Assembly: GCF_016924645.1 (NCBI RefSeq)
Contig: NZ_JAFFJV010000006.1
Location: 124,001-188,000 of the forward strand
Reading direction: 5' to 3'
Source: Rufibacter psychrotolerans
GTDB taxonomy: Bacteria > Bacteroidota > Bacteroidia > Cytophagales > Hymenobacteraceae
DNA: 64,000 nucleotides
The notes beneath the pieces were generated by a model, which was not told the DNA's origin, did not search any database, and saw only the letters and a program-made list of their open reading frames with translations. A program made the position numbers and the translations under genes. Position 1 is the stretch's first letter; every line of letters begins with the position of its first letter. Positions 1-8,197 of the stretch are shown here, in pieces.

Positions 1-3000
1 TTACCTGGTACTGACCACCTACGTAGTAAGGGCCGCTCACAATGGTGCTGCTGACCGCAATGTCGGCGGTGGCAGCGCCCTGGATGGAGGCAGTTTGGCT
101 GTTATTGCTGGCCACGTTGTCGTGTTGGTTGGTGGCCACTACAGAGGCGGTGGTGGTATAGGTGGCGGCACGCTGCGGTTTCACCCTGATGACCAGGATC
201 TGGGCATTTTCTGCGCCGGGTAGCACATCAGAGTCCAGGGTCCAGCGGCCGGTGGCCGGATTGTAAGCGCCCGAGGAGGCGGTGGCGCTCACAAAGGCTA
301 ACCCGGCGGGCAACTTGTCTTCAATGACCACTCCCGTGGCGGCATCTGGGCCGTTGTTCTGTACCCTTACCGTGAAGCTGGTTTCCTGCCCGTTGAAGAA
401 GGTAGCGGCGGCGGCCGTGTTGGTAACCGCCAGTTCTGCCACCGGCAACACGTTGAGGAGCGCCACGGCCTGGTTGTTTCCGGAGACAGGGTCAAATTGG
501 TCCTGGCCGGTGATGTTACCGCCCAGGTTAAGGCGGCCGGTGGTGTTAGGCACCCCTTTCAACTCCAGGGTTTTCGACTCGCCCACGGCCAGAGTGCCCA
601 CGTTCCAGATACCATTGTCAAAGTTGTAGCTGGTGCCCGAAGGAACCACCAGGCCAGACGGAATGAAGTTCAGAGTTCTGGTGCGGGTGTCAATGCCTTG
701 AAGGTTGGTAATGACGTCTGGGCCATTGTTGGTTACGGTCATCCGGAAGGTGGCCTCGGTGAGGTTATGGTAATAATTGCCGGCCGGATCATTGCTGGTC
801 ACGGTAAGGGCCAGGGAAGCATCGGCGGCTTTGCGCACTACAAGGGTGGTAGCCGCGGAGTTGTTGGTGCTTACATCGTCTACTTGCACCGGGGTGCCGG
901 TGCGGCTGGCGGAGAACGTGTAGTTCTTGTCGCCGGGTACCGAGGTGTCTGCGTGAGGCGTACCAGTCAAGAGCAACTCTGTGGAGGCACCAGCGGCCAG
1001 GTACGGAATCGTCCATAGGCCATTGCTGTAAGTACCAGTTGCAGGGCTGGTAGAGGTAAGGGAGAACCCGGCCGGCAGGGCCGCCGCGAGGGTTACGTTG
1101 GTAGCGGCGTCTGGTCCGTTATTGGTCACCACAACCTTGAAAGGCACGGCCTCCTTGGTGTAATAGGCGGGTTGTGGGGTAGAAACCGCCACGGCAATAT
1201 CTGCGGTGACAACGCCGGTGCCCGACCGGATGTTGTTAGAGGCGCTGTTATTACTGCTTACGTTGTCATACTCAGTATGCGTCTGGGTAGCGGTAGTGGT
1301 AATGACGGCACTTTGGTTGATAGTGGCGGTAAACGTCATAGTGGCGGTGGCACCACTGGCCAGCGTACCCACGGTCCAGGTAATGTCACCGGTGCTGGCG
1401 TTGTAGGTGCTGGTGCCGGTAGAAACTTTGTTGCTTGTATGGGCATAGGTCAGGGTACCAGGAAGCTTGTCTGTTACCACCACGTTGGTGGCGGCGCTTG
1501 GGCCGTTGTTGGTCACCCGTACGGTGTAGGTAACGGTTTCCCCGGTGGTGTAGGTAGTTCCTGTGGGAGCGCTCACCGTGTTGGTCACGGCCACATCGGC
1601 GGTGGACTTTACGGCAATGGTGCTGGAGGCTGAGTTGTTGCCGCTCTGGCTGTCAAACTCGGGGTGGGTTTGGGTAGAGGTGAGGGTGTAACTGCCCGTT
1701 GCAGCGGCCTTGGCGTACACGGTTAAGGTTTGGCTGCCGCCCGAGGCAATGGTTCCTACGGACCAAACGCCGGTAGAAGCATTGAAGGAGCCTAAACTGG
1801 CGCTGGTGCTGGTAACCACCATGCCCGCCGGTAGCTGGTTGGCGACAGAAACGTTAGTAGCGTTGTTGGGGCCGTTGTTGGCGGCTTTGATGGTGAACAT
1901 CACTTCTTCGTTCTGGCCTGGGTTGGCGGAAGAAACGGTGCTAGTGACAGCCACGTCGGCCGAAGGCGCAACGGTAATGGTGGTAGAGGCCGTGTTGTTG
2001 CTGCTGACTTCATCCACCTGAAACCCGCTGCGGCTGCCCAGGGTGGCGGTGGTAGTGATGGCCCCCAGGGCCGAAGTGCGGGCTACCAGGGTAAGCGTCT
2101 TGGTCTCATTCACGGCCAGGGAGCCTACTGTCCAGTTGCCGGTAGCCACGTCGTAGCCTGCCGGCGCAGTCCCTGCCAAGGTCAGGCCTGTAGGCAATTT
2201 GTCGGTTACTACTACACCAGTGGCGGGATTGGGGCCAAGGTTTTTGGCGGTAACGGTATAGGTCACCAGGTCGCCGTTGTTGTAGGTGGTCTTATCGCTT
2301 ACGTTCTTTACCTCAATGTCGGCGGCGGCTTGTACATTGATGAGGGCGGTGGCGCTGTTGTTGGCCTCCACCTTGTCTGGCTCTGTATGGGTTTGGGTGG
2401 CGGTGGTAAAGATGTCGCCCAGTACCTTAGGTGACGCCGTAATGGTGAGAATTTTGGAGGCACCTGTCAGCAGGGAACCCACCGTCCAGACGCCGGTGCT
2501 GGGAACGTAGTTGGCGGCATCGGAAGAGCTGATGAACTGCAGCTTGGCGGGGTCCAGCAGGTCGGTGACCCTTATGTTGCTGGCGGCAATAGGGCCGTTG
2601 TTGGTTACCGTTACGGTATAGGTGAACGGTTTGCCAATGGTGTACGGAGCGCTGGCGGCGGTATTGGTCACCGCTACGTCTGCGCTGCAGTCATAGGTGA
2701 AAAGGGAGGTCTGGGTGCTGGAGCCGGTATAGCCGTAGGTCCAGGTGTTCACGGTCTTGAGGTCACCGGCAATGGAAGAAGCAGAGCCCCATCGGTGAAC
2801 GCCACCCGTAGAAGCCACGCCAAACAGCTCCGTTTGCGGTGCCGGGAACGAGGAGGTGGGCAGGTTGGTGTCATCCCAGAAAAGAAGGCCATTGTAGTTA
2901 GAACCAGCCAAGGGGCGCACGTCTTCTACCCTGTAGCCATCGGCATTGGCCTCAGCGTCCCACACGGGGAAGTGCACCGGGGCGCTGTTGTTCCGGAAGA

Positions 3001-4267
3001 AATAGTTTAGGTTGGTATTGTTGGGAACTACCTGGCCTAAGCCGTTCAGGCCGTTCCACTCAACGGTGCGGTTTCCTTTCGCGCCGGTAGACTCCAGCAG
3101 CACGTCGGCGGTACCGGCCTGGTACCCGTCTACGCCATTCAGGTTGATCAAGACGATAAAGGTACTGGCCTCGCTGGTGTTGAGGCTGAACACAGACTTG
3201 CCACCGTTGGTAGAGGTGTTGCAACTGGAGTTGATCTTTACGGTAAACTCGGGCGCCTCGGCACTTGGCCAGATCTCAGGGTCTGGGTTGTTTACAAAGT
3301 TGGCATACTCTGGATAGTCGGTTTGGCTCAGTTGGCTTTTTCTCCGGTGGGTGTCAGAAGAACCGGCGGCAGCGGTGGAGCCTTTGCTGTTGGTCACAAA
3401 CCGGAAGAAGTTTTGCGGGGCAATTCCGGCCAGCTCTATTTTCTTAACGAAGTACTTGCCTGTCTGGTCTGCACTGGGAATAAGCGGGTACATGTTGAAG
3501 TCTTTGGAGAACACATTGCCGGTGCCCCCCGCAGAGAAAGACCACAACTTGCTGTGCAAACGGCCCGGCTTTTCTGTGCCGTTAGCGTCTACCACGGTGA
3601 AATCCCACAAGTCATACACTGAGAACCTCCGGCCGTCATCAGTCCAGCTAGGTTCGCCATCCTGCGTGAATTCCACCCAGTAGTCCTGGTCAGAACCAGT
3701 GCCGTTGATGAAGGTTAAGGGTGTATACCCCCCGGCGTTGCGGGTGCTGCCGTTAAGGGAGAACTCCGGCCCAATGGACACCTCCGTGGCGTTGGTGATC
3801 ACGCCTGCCTGACCCGTCTGCAGCAACATGGATCTGGTGGAGTACCGGTTCCGAAGGAGCGTGGTCTGCTGCACAATGGTACCCACCTGGTCACTGGGTG
3901 AAGCTGCCCGACGGATGGTAATGATCAAGTCTGATTGGCTGGCGGAGGTTTGGTCGTGCACCGCCCTGCGCACCCCGTACATAAGGCGCTCCCCATTCTT
4001 TACCCTTATATACAGGCGGTGGTCGGTGGAGTAGGTAGACCCGTTCCTGGTGAACCCATAGGGCTTCAGGAAACCCAGGGAGGTGATAGAAACCCCTGAG
4101 GCACTTGGGAAGTTGGCGTCATGTGCCAGGTACCCGGCCTTGTCATTCAGGGGGCTGGTGAGGGCAGACGTTGATCTGTTAGGGGTAAGCTGCTTTGAAC
4201 CTTCACCGTACATGGTGAAGGGGAGGAGTAAGAGGGCAAACAGCAGGACTCGTAACTTCTGGACCAT
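1..4267 (-). CDS. Giant DUF11-repeat surface/secreted protein (C-terminus off window)
   Basis: Reads leftward and leaves the window at its left edge, so the C-terminus is missing; about 1,420 residues are visible. ATG 4267 starts a signal peptide (MVQKLRVLLFALLLL...). Residues to about 520 form a domain I do not recognise. From about position 2690 leftward come seven complete repeats and one partial repeat of about 110-130 residues. Each opens with AD(V/I)AVT or a close variant and carries a TNNGP motif, the hallmark of the DUF11 conserved repeat (Ig-like). In Bacteroidota such proteins are usually exported and end in a T9SS sorting or gliding-motility C-terminal domain, which would lie outside this window. 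An adhesin or surface-matrix role is inference. No signature of another enzyme class is visible. Confidence 0.88.
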   Translation of the reverse strand, partial: MVQKLRVLLFALLLLPFTMYGEGSKQLTPNRSTSALTSPLNDKAGYLAHDANFPSASGVSITSLGFLKPYGFTRNGSTYSTDHRLYIRVKNGERLMYGVRRAVHDQTSASQSDLIITIRRAASPSDQVGTIVQQTTLLRNRYSTRSMLLQTGQAGVITNATEVSIGPEFSLNGSTRNAGGYTPLTFINGTGSDQDYWVEFTQDGEPSWTDDGRRFSVYDLWDFTVVDANGTEKPGRLHSKLWSFSAGGTGNVFSKDFNMYPLIPSADQTGKYFVKKIELAGIAPQNFFRFVTNSKGSTAAAGSSDTHRRKSQLSQTDYPEYANFVNNPDPEIWPSAEAPEFTVKINSSCNTSTNGGKSVFSLNTSEASTFIVLINLNGVDGYQAGTADVLLESTGAKGNRTVEWNGLNGLGQVVPNNTNLNYFFRNNSAPVHFPVWDAEANADGYRVEDVRPLAGSNYNGLLFWDDTNLPTSSFPAPQTELFGVASTGGVHRWGSASSIAGDLKTVNTWTYGYTGSSTQTSLFTYDCSADVAVTNTAASAPYTIGKPFTYTVTVTNNGPIAASNIRVTDLLDPAKLQFISSSDAANYVPSTGVWTVGSLLTGASKILTITASPKVLGDIFTTATQTHTEPDKVEANNSATALINVQAAADIEVKNVSDKTTYNNGDLVTYTVTAKNLGPNPATGVVVTDKLPTGLTLAGTAPAGYDVATGNWTVGSLAVNETKTLTLVARTSALGAITTTATLGSRSGFQVDEVSSNNTASTTITVAPSADVAVTSTVSSANPGQNEEVMFTIKAANNGPNNATNVSVANQLPAGMVVTSTSASLGSFNASTGVWSVGTIASGGSQTLTVYAKAAATGSYTLTSTQTHPEFDSQSGNNSASSTIAVKSTADVAVTNTVSAPTGTTYTTGETVTYTVRVTNNGPSAATNVVVTDKLPGTLTYAHTSNKVSTGTSTYNASTGDITWTVGTLASGATATMTFTATINQSAVITTTATQTHTEYDNVSSNNSASNNIRSGTGVVTADIAVAVSTPQPAYYTKEAVPFKVVVTNNGPDAATNVTLAAALPAGFSLTSTSPATGTYSNGLWTIPYLAAGASTELLLTGTPHADTSVPGDKNYTFSASRTGTPVQVDDVSTNNSAATTLVVRKAADASLALTVTSNDPAGNYYHNLTEATFRMTVTNNGPDVITNLQGIDTRTRTLNFIPSGLVVPSGTSYNFDNGIWNVGTLAVGESKTLELKGVPNTTGRLNLGGNITGQDQFDPVSGNNQAVALLNVLPVAELAVTNTAAAATFFNGQETSFTVRVQNNGPDAATGVVIEDKLPAGLAFVSATASSGAYNPATGRWTLDSDVLPGAENAQILVIRVKPQRAATYTTTASVVATNQHDNVASNNSQTASIQGAATADIAVSSTIVSGPYYVGGQYQV

Positions 4268-4674
4268 AAACTTTAATTAAATTATTTGTGCATCCAAGCA
4301 TTGCAGACCTCTAAGTTGAAAGCCTCCCTTTGCCTTGCCTCAAAACTGTGTTTAAGCAAGAGTGAGCCTCCTTCTATTGAAGTCTAACGCTGTAAAATTC
4401 AGGTATTTCTACCTTGTAAAATAAATATTTCGGCGGATGGGACTTATAAGCCGTTGAATAGAAATAATCGTCGGTGAATGGTTCTTTGTAAGCGGTAAAA
4501 CTGGTTGGTTAGCAGTTTGGTCTATTAAATACGGTGTGGTGAGTAGGTATTTGTACGGTATAATTGCTAGGAGATGAAGTGAAATAATTCTTGTCTGTAT
4601 TTATATAGTTATATTATTGGGTGAGATGCATCTGTTTGCCTCAGAGATGTGCGCTATTTGAATAAGGTGATTAT

Positions 4675-4696
4675 GGCCTGTTTTGGGTAAAACGCC
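4675..4696. repeat. Dispersed palindrome, partial copy
   Basis: Short form: GGCCTGTTTTGGG, then TAAAACGCC. It keeps the left inner arm and the AAAACGCC end of the family but lacks the middle. Confidence 0.5.
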
Positions 4697-4886
4697 TATA
4701 AATCATGGGCTTTCAAGTATTTATATTCAATGGCTTTCCCAAACGGGGTTGTTACAGGCCGAAATCTCTTCCAGCTCATGCGCAGTCTTTCCAATCCAAA
4801 GGTGCCGTCTGGTGGTCAGGGGCATGGGTAAAAGGGAAGGGCAGTGGGTCCACCCCAGATAAGGGTATACTGATAGGATAAGGATT

Positions 4887-4930
4887 GGCGTTCTTGGGGT
4901 ATATTTTTAAAAACAAGGCAAAAGCAGGCC
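4887..4930. repeat. Dispersed palindrome copy
   Basis: Left arm GGCGTTCTTGGGG, centre TTTTTAAAAA, right arm ACAAGGCAAAAGCAGGCC. Same architecture as the copy at 16331-16372. Confidence 0.6.
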
Positions 4931-5157
4931 AGGCCGGGCACTTGCTACAGCTTCCGGGCCGGCGCCCGGATATGGGTTCACTTAGAGGAACTGCTTGGCG
5001 TTTCTGGTGCGGCAAAGGCAGCATTCCAAGCGGCTGGCCTGGACCGCTCAATATTCGCTTGCCCTCCAGAAGGAATGGTTTTGGTGGGGTTTATGCCTGC
5101 AATGCCGCAGAGTGTGCCGGAGAATAGTTACCTTAGTCCTTAGAAACGAAAGAGTAG

Positions 5158-6150
5158 ATGCAAACAGAAGAACTCTCCTATCAGGAAAAGATACGTGAGC
5201 ACCAGCTCAAAATAAAGCAGGTGTTCAGAGAGATGGGCAAAGTGGTGGTGGGGCAGCAGTACATGGTGAACCGGCTGCTGATTGGCCTTTTCACGAACGG
5301 GCACATCCTGCTGGAGGGAGTTCCGGGTCTGGCCAAGACCCTGACCATCAATACCCTGGCCAAAGTGCTGCACCTGGATTTTCAGCGCATTCAGTTCACC
5401 CCCGACCTGCTGCCCTCAGACCTGGTAGGAACCATGATCTACAACCAGAGTTCCTCGGCGTTTGAAGTGAAAAAAGGACCCATTTTCGCCAACCTGGTAC
5501 TGGCCGATGAGGTGAACCGCTCCCCGGCCAAGGTGCAGTCTGCCCTGCTGGAGGCCATGCAGGAAAAACAGGTAACCATTGGCGAGAAGACCTACCGGCT
5601 GGATCTGCCTTTCCTGGTGCTGGCCACGCAAAACCCCGTGGAGCAGGAGGGAACGTACCCCTTGCCTGAGGCGCAGGTAGACCGCTTCATGATGAAGGTG
5701 TACGTAGACTACCTGTCCAAGACCGATGAGCTGGAAGTGATGCGCCGCATGTCTAACCTCTCGTACAGCAGCACCGTCAACACCATTCTCACCAAGCAAG
5801 ACATTTTTGATATCCGCAACGAGATCAACCAGGTGCAGATCTCCGAGACCCTGGAGCGCTACATCATAGAACTGGTGTTCGCCACCCGCCGTCCCGCCGA
5901 CTATGACCTCACCGACTTCGCCCAGTACCTGCAGTTCGGGGTGTCGCCCCGGGCCAGCATCGCCCTCAACCTGGCGGCCAAGGCCGTGGCCTTCTTTGAC
6001 GAGCGCGACTACGTACTGCCCGAAGACATCAAGGAAATAGCCTCAGACGTGCTCAGCCATCGGGTAATCCTGAACTACGAGGCCGAGGCCGATAACGTGC
6101 AAACCAAGGACTTCGTGGAGGCCATTCTGCGCAAAGTGCCCATCAGTTAA
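5158..6150 (+). CDS. MoxR-family AAA+ ATPase
   Basis: 330 residues, the usual size for MoxR ATPases. Walker A GVPGLAKT is at residues 54-61, Walker B LVLADE at 113-118, and a sensor-1 stretch LVLATQNPVEQEG follows; the C-terminal third is the AAA lid domain. MoxR proteins are cytoplasmic ATP-driven chaperones that usually act with DUF58 and von Willebrand A partners encoded next to them. Here the gene stands alone: a strong terminator follows directly and no DUF58 or VWA gene is in the window. ATG 5158 is supported by the N-terminal alignment; a TACCTTAG sequence at 5129-5136 is a one-mismatch candidate -7 box. Its client cannot be deduced from context. Confidence 0.93.
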   Translation: MQTEELSYQEKIREHQLKIKQVFREMGKVVVGQQYMVNRLLIGLFTNGHILLEGVPGLAKTLTINTLAKVLHLDFQRIQFTPDLLPSDLVGTMIYNQSSSAFEVKKGPIFANLVLADEVNRSPAKVQSALLEAMQEKQVTIGEKTYRLDLPFLVLATQNPVEQEGTYPLPEAQVDRFMMKVYVDYLSKTDELEVMRRMSNLSYSSTVNTILTKQDIFDIRNEINQVQISETLERYIIELVFATRRPADYDLTDFAQYLQFGVSPRASIALNLAAKAVAFFDERDYVLPEDIKEIASDVLSHRVILNYEAEADNVQTKDFVEAILRKVPIS

Positions 6151-6176
6151 AATAGCACTCAGCCCAAAGCAAAAAA

Positions 6177-6204
6177 GGCAACCTCAGAAGAGGTTGCCTT
6201 TTTT
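6177..6204 (+). terminator. Intrinsic terminator after moxR-like gene
   Basis: Perfect 9-bp stem GGCAACCTC / GAGGTTGCC (6177-6185, 6190-6198), loop AGAA, followed by a T-tract and preceded by six A, so it can work in both directions. Confidence 0.9.
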
Positions 6205-6240
6205 GTTTTGGGCCTATTTCTAAGCAAACAGGCCCAAAAC
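6205..6240. repeat. Dispersed palindrome copy
   Basis: Outer arms GTTTTGGGCCT and AGGCCCAAAAC pair almost perfectly. It directly abuts the terminator of the upstream gene. Confidence 0.85.
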
Positions 6241-6362
6241 ACCAAGATCAGAATTGCCTGCAGGGGACTTCATGCAATGACGCGTCAGAAGTTGCCGCGT
6301 GCAGAAATGTGTAGCGTGCCTTCATTAGATAATGTACTGCCAGGGAAGGCTGGGCAGTGCTG

Positions 6363-6403
6363 CGGGTTTTGGGGCCAGTTTCCTGAAATGGGCGCCAAAA
6401 AGC
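6363..6403. repeat. Dispersed palindrome copy
   Basis: Arms GGGTTTTGGGGCC and GGCGCCAAAAAGC around TTTCCTGAAA. Second copy in the same 560-bp gap (6151-6712). Confidence 0.75.
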
Positions 6404-6512
6404 ATGTGCTTGCACCAGAACTACTGGTCTGTATCTGGTCTACTGCCCCGGCCTGACATCAATGGGCACGAGGCAAATGCCTGAGCACCTGTAGGGAAGG
6501 AATTGGATTAAT

Positions 6513-6542
6513 GTATTCTTAATATTCACGCAGTATTCTTAA
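6513..6542 (+). promoter_or_regulatory. Direct repeat GTATTCTTAA x2, 20-bp period
   Basis: GTATTCTTAA occurs at 6513-6522 and again at 6533-6542, exactly 20 bp apart, so both copies face nearly the same side of the helix. AATTGG flanks the pair on both sides (6501-6506, 6544-6549). It ends 44 bp before the candidate -7 box. The layout suits a dimeric response-regulator operator; the regulator is unknown. Confidence 0.45.
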
Positions 6543-6586
6543 CAATTGGGTAAAGGGCGGTTAATTCTGAGATAAAGTGCCAGCTC

Positions 6587-6594
6587 TACTTTTG
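6587..6594 (+). promoter_or_regulatory. Candidate Bacteroidota -7 box
   Basis: TACTTTTG matches TAnnTTTG exactly, 118 bp before the lipoprotein ATG. No good TTTG -33 element is seen at 19-20 nt, which would suit an activator-dependent promoter using the upstream direct repeat. Confidence 0.45.
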
Positions 6595-6712
6595 TCACAA
6601 CAAAAAAACAGGAAGAGTTAGTTGGGGTTCATTACTCCTTGCTCTGAGCTGTGAGGCACAAATTAACAACGCACTTACAGGCTAATCGCACATCTACTTT
6701 TAACCCATAGTT

Positions 6713-8107
6713 ATGAAAAAGACAAGTAAATTTCTTTTCTCACTGTTGATGGCTGGTTCAGTGCTGGCATTTTCATCTTGTGATGATGATGACAGCCAAG
6801 TGGCAGAACCAGTAGTGCAAGGGGAGGAGATTGTGGTAGCAGGGACTGCCCAGGGAATTGGTAACGTAACATGGACCTCTAACAACACCTATATATTAGA
6901 TGGTTTGGTGTTTGTGAACGAAGGTCAGACCCTTACCATTGAGCCTGGTACCGTTATCAAAGGCAAGCCGGGTGAAGGCGAAGAAGCCAGTGCCCTTATT
7001 GTGGCCCGCGGAGGTAAAATCATGGCGCAAGGCACGCCTGAGAAGCCTATCATTTTCACCGCAGAGGAAGACGACCTGAATAGCACGACAGATATGCCCC
7101 TGGATGCCAACGGACGTTGGGGTGGGGTGATCATCCTTGGTAAAGCCTCTATCAACAGAACCGGTGGCGAAGCCTCCATTGAAGGTATCTCTACCTTGGA
7201 AAGAAGAGGTCTTTACGGTGGCTCTAATGACGCAGACAACTCCGGAGTGTTCAAGTATGTGTCTATCCGGCATGCCGGTACCCTTATTGGTGCCAACAAT
7301 GAAATCAACGGTCTTACCATGGGAGGCGTTGGTTCTGGTACTACCATTGAGTACGTAGAAGTATTCGCTAACCAAGACGATGGATTTGAGTGGTTTGGTG
7401 GTACTGTAAACACAAGATACCTGGTGTCTGCCTTCTGCGGCGATGACATGTTTGACTATGACCAAGGCTGGAGAGGAATGAACCAGTTCTGGTTTGGTAT
7501 CTACAACGAGAACGCTGGAGGAACCGGCGGAGAGTTTGACGGTGGTTCAAACCCAGATGATGTGGAGCCTTTCTCTATTCCTACCATCTACAACGCCACC
7601 ATTATTGGCAGCAGAACCAAGGCAGGACAAAACGCTGTGATGCTGGTAGATAATGCCGGCGGTAAAATCCATAACAGTGTGTTTGGAGACTTTACCGGAG
7701 GTATAGTAGTGGAAGACGTGGCCGATGCCGGTACCGGTGATAGCCGTCAGAGACTTGAGAGCGGTGATCTTGTTTTCGGTAACAACATCTTCTTCAATGT
7801 AAACAACAACACGTTTGCAGGCATCGCCGGTGTGGCTGCCAACCAGGATTACCTTCTGGCCCACCTGGAAGCAAATAACAACCGGGTATCTGCCACCAGT
7901 GTGCTTACTGGTATCAGCAGAACCAACAACAAAGGCCTGAATCCTTTGCTGCCAACCGGTAGCGCCGCTTTGACTGGGGCAGCAGCCCTGCCTGCTAACG
8001 CCAACAACTTCACCTGGACTCCTGCTACCTACGTGGGCGCTTTCAACGGCACCAACAACTGGATGAAAGGCTGGACTTACCTTGACAAATTAGGCTACCT
8101 GCAATAA
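6713..8107 (+). CDS. Exported lipoprotein, predicted right-handed beta-helix
   Basis: 464 residues. The signal peptide ends in a lipobox with Cys23 (LAFSSC) followed by DDDD. The body matches a Bacteroidota family often given generic lipoprotein or T9SS-target names. It opens with WTSNNTYILDGLVFVNEGQ and TLTIEPGTVIKG, and glycine/asparagine-rich strands suggest a parallel beta-helix. The family is commonly encoded next to a TonB-dependent receptor, as here (90 bp apart, same strand), so it probably acts as a surface or periplasmic partner of that receptor. The substrate is unknown. No catalytic motif is recognised. The acidic run after the lipid cysteine resembles the lipoprotein surface-export signals described in Bacteroidota; that it works here is inference. 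Confidence 0.85.
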   Translation: MKKTSKFLFSLLMAGSVLAFSSCDDDDSQVAEPVVQGEEIVVAGTAQGIGNVTWTSNNTYILDGLVFVNEGQTLTIEPGTVIKGKPGEGEEASALIVARGGKIMAQGTPEKPIIFTAEEDDLNSTTDMPLDANGRWGGVIILGKASINRTGGEASIEGISTLERRGLYGGSNDADNSGVFKYVSIRHAGTLIGANNEINGLTMGGVGSGTTIEYVEVFANQDDGFEWFGGTVNTRYLVSAFCGDDMFDYDQGWRGMNQFWFGIYNENAGGTGGEFDGGSNPDDVEPFSIPTIYNATIIGSRTKAGQNAVMLVDNAGGKIHNSVFGDFTGGIVVEDVADAGTGDSRQRLESGDLVFGNNIFFNVNNNTFAGIAGVAANQDYLLAHLEANNNRVSATSVLTGISRTNNKGLNPLLPTGSAALTGAAALPANANNFTWTPATYVGAFNGTNNWMKGWTYLDKLGYLQ

Positions 8108-8117
8108 CAACCCATCA

Positions 8118-8159
8118 TAAGCGAAGGTGGCAGAGTGACCTTCCTGCCACCTTCGCTTA
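8118..8159 (+). other. Perfect 16-bp hairpin between lipoprotein and TonB receptor
   Basis: Arms TAAGCGAAGGTGGCAG (8118-8133) and CTGCCACCTTCGCTTA (8144-8159) pair fully around a 10-nt loop. There is no proper T-tract after it, so it may be an mRNA stability element or partial attenuator within the operon rather than a full terminator. Confidence 0.75.
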
Positions 8160-8197
8160 ATCCTTAAGATTTTCTCACCAATCTTTTCTTACATACG

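Larger units (their letters stand above)
4268..5157. other. 890-bp intergenic region between divergent genes
   Basis: An AT-rich half (about 4268-4740) lies upstream of the leftward DUF11 gene and should hold its promoter, though no clear TAnnTTTG box is seen on that strand. The GC-richer half holds two copies of the dispersed palindrome (4675-4696, 4887-4930). Open frames here begin inside a repeat copy and show no recognisable protein. Confidence 0.6.
6241..6712. other. Intergenic region upstream of lipoprotein/TonB receptor pair
   Basis: Contains one dispersed palindrome (6363-6403), a spaced direct repeat (6513-6542), a candidate promoter (6587-6594) and a leader of about 110 bp. No coding sequence is supported. 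Confidence 0.65.

Noticed and set aside
4885-5127. Possible 80-residue protein upstream of the moxR-like gene
   Set aside because: Begins inside a dispersed palindrome copy, has a Trp/Arg/Gly-rich random composition, no family resemblance and no start context.
6208-6456. Possible 82-residue protein after the moxR-like gene
   Set aside because: Spans two palindrome copies and starts inside the first; translation looks like intergenic noise.
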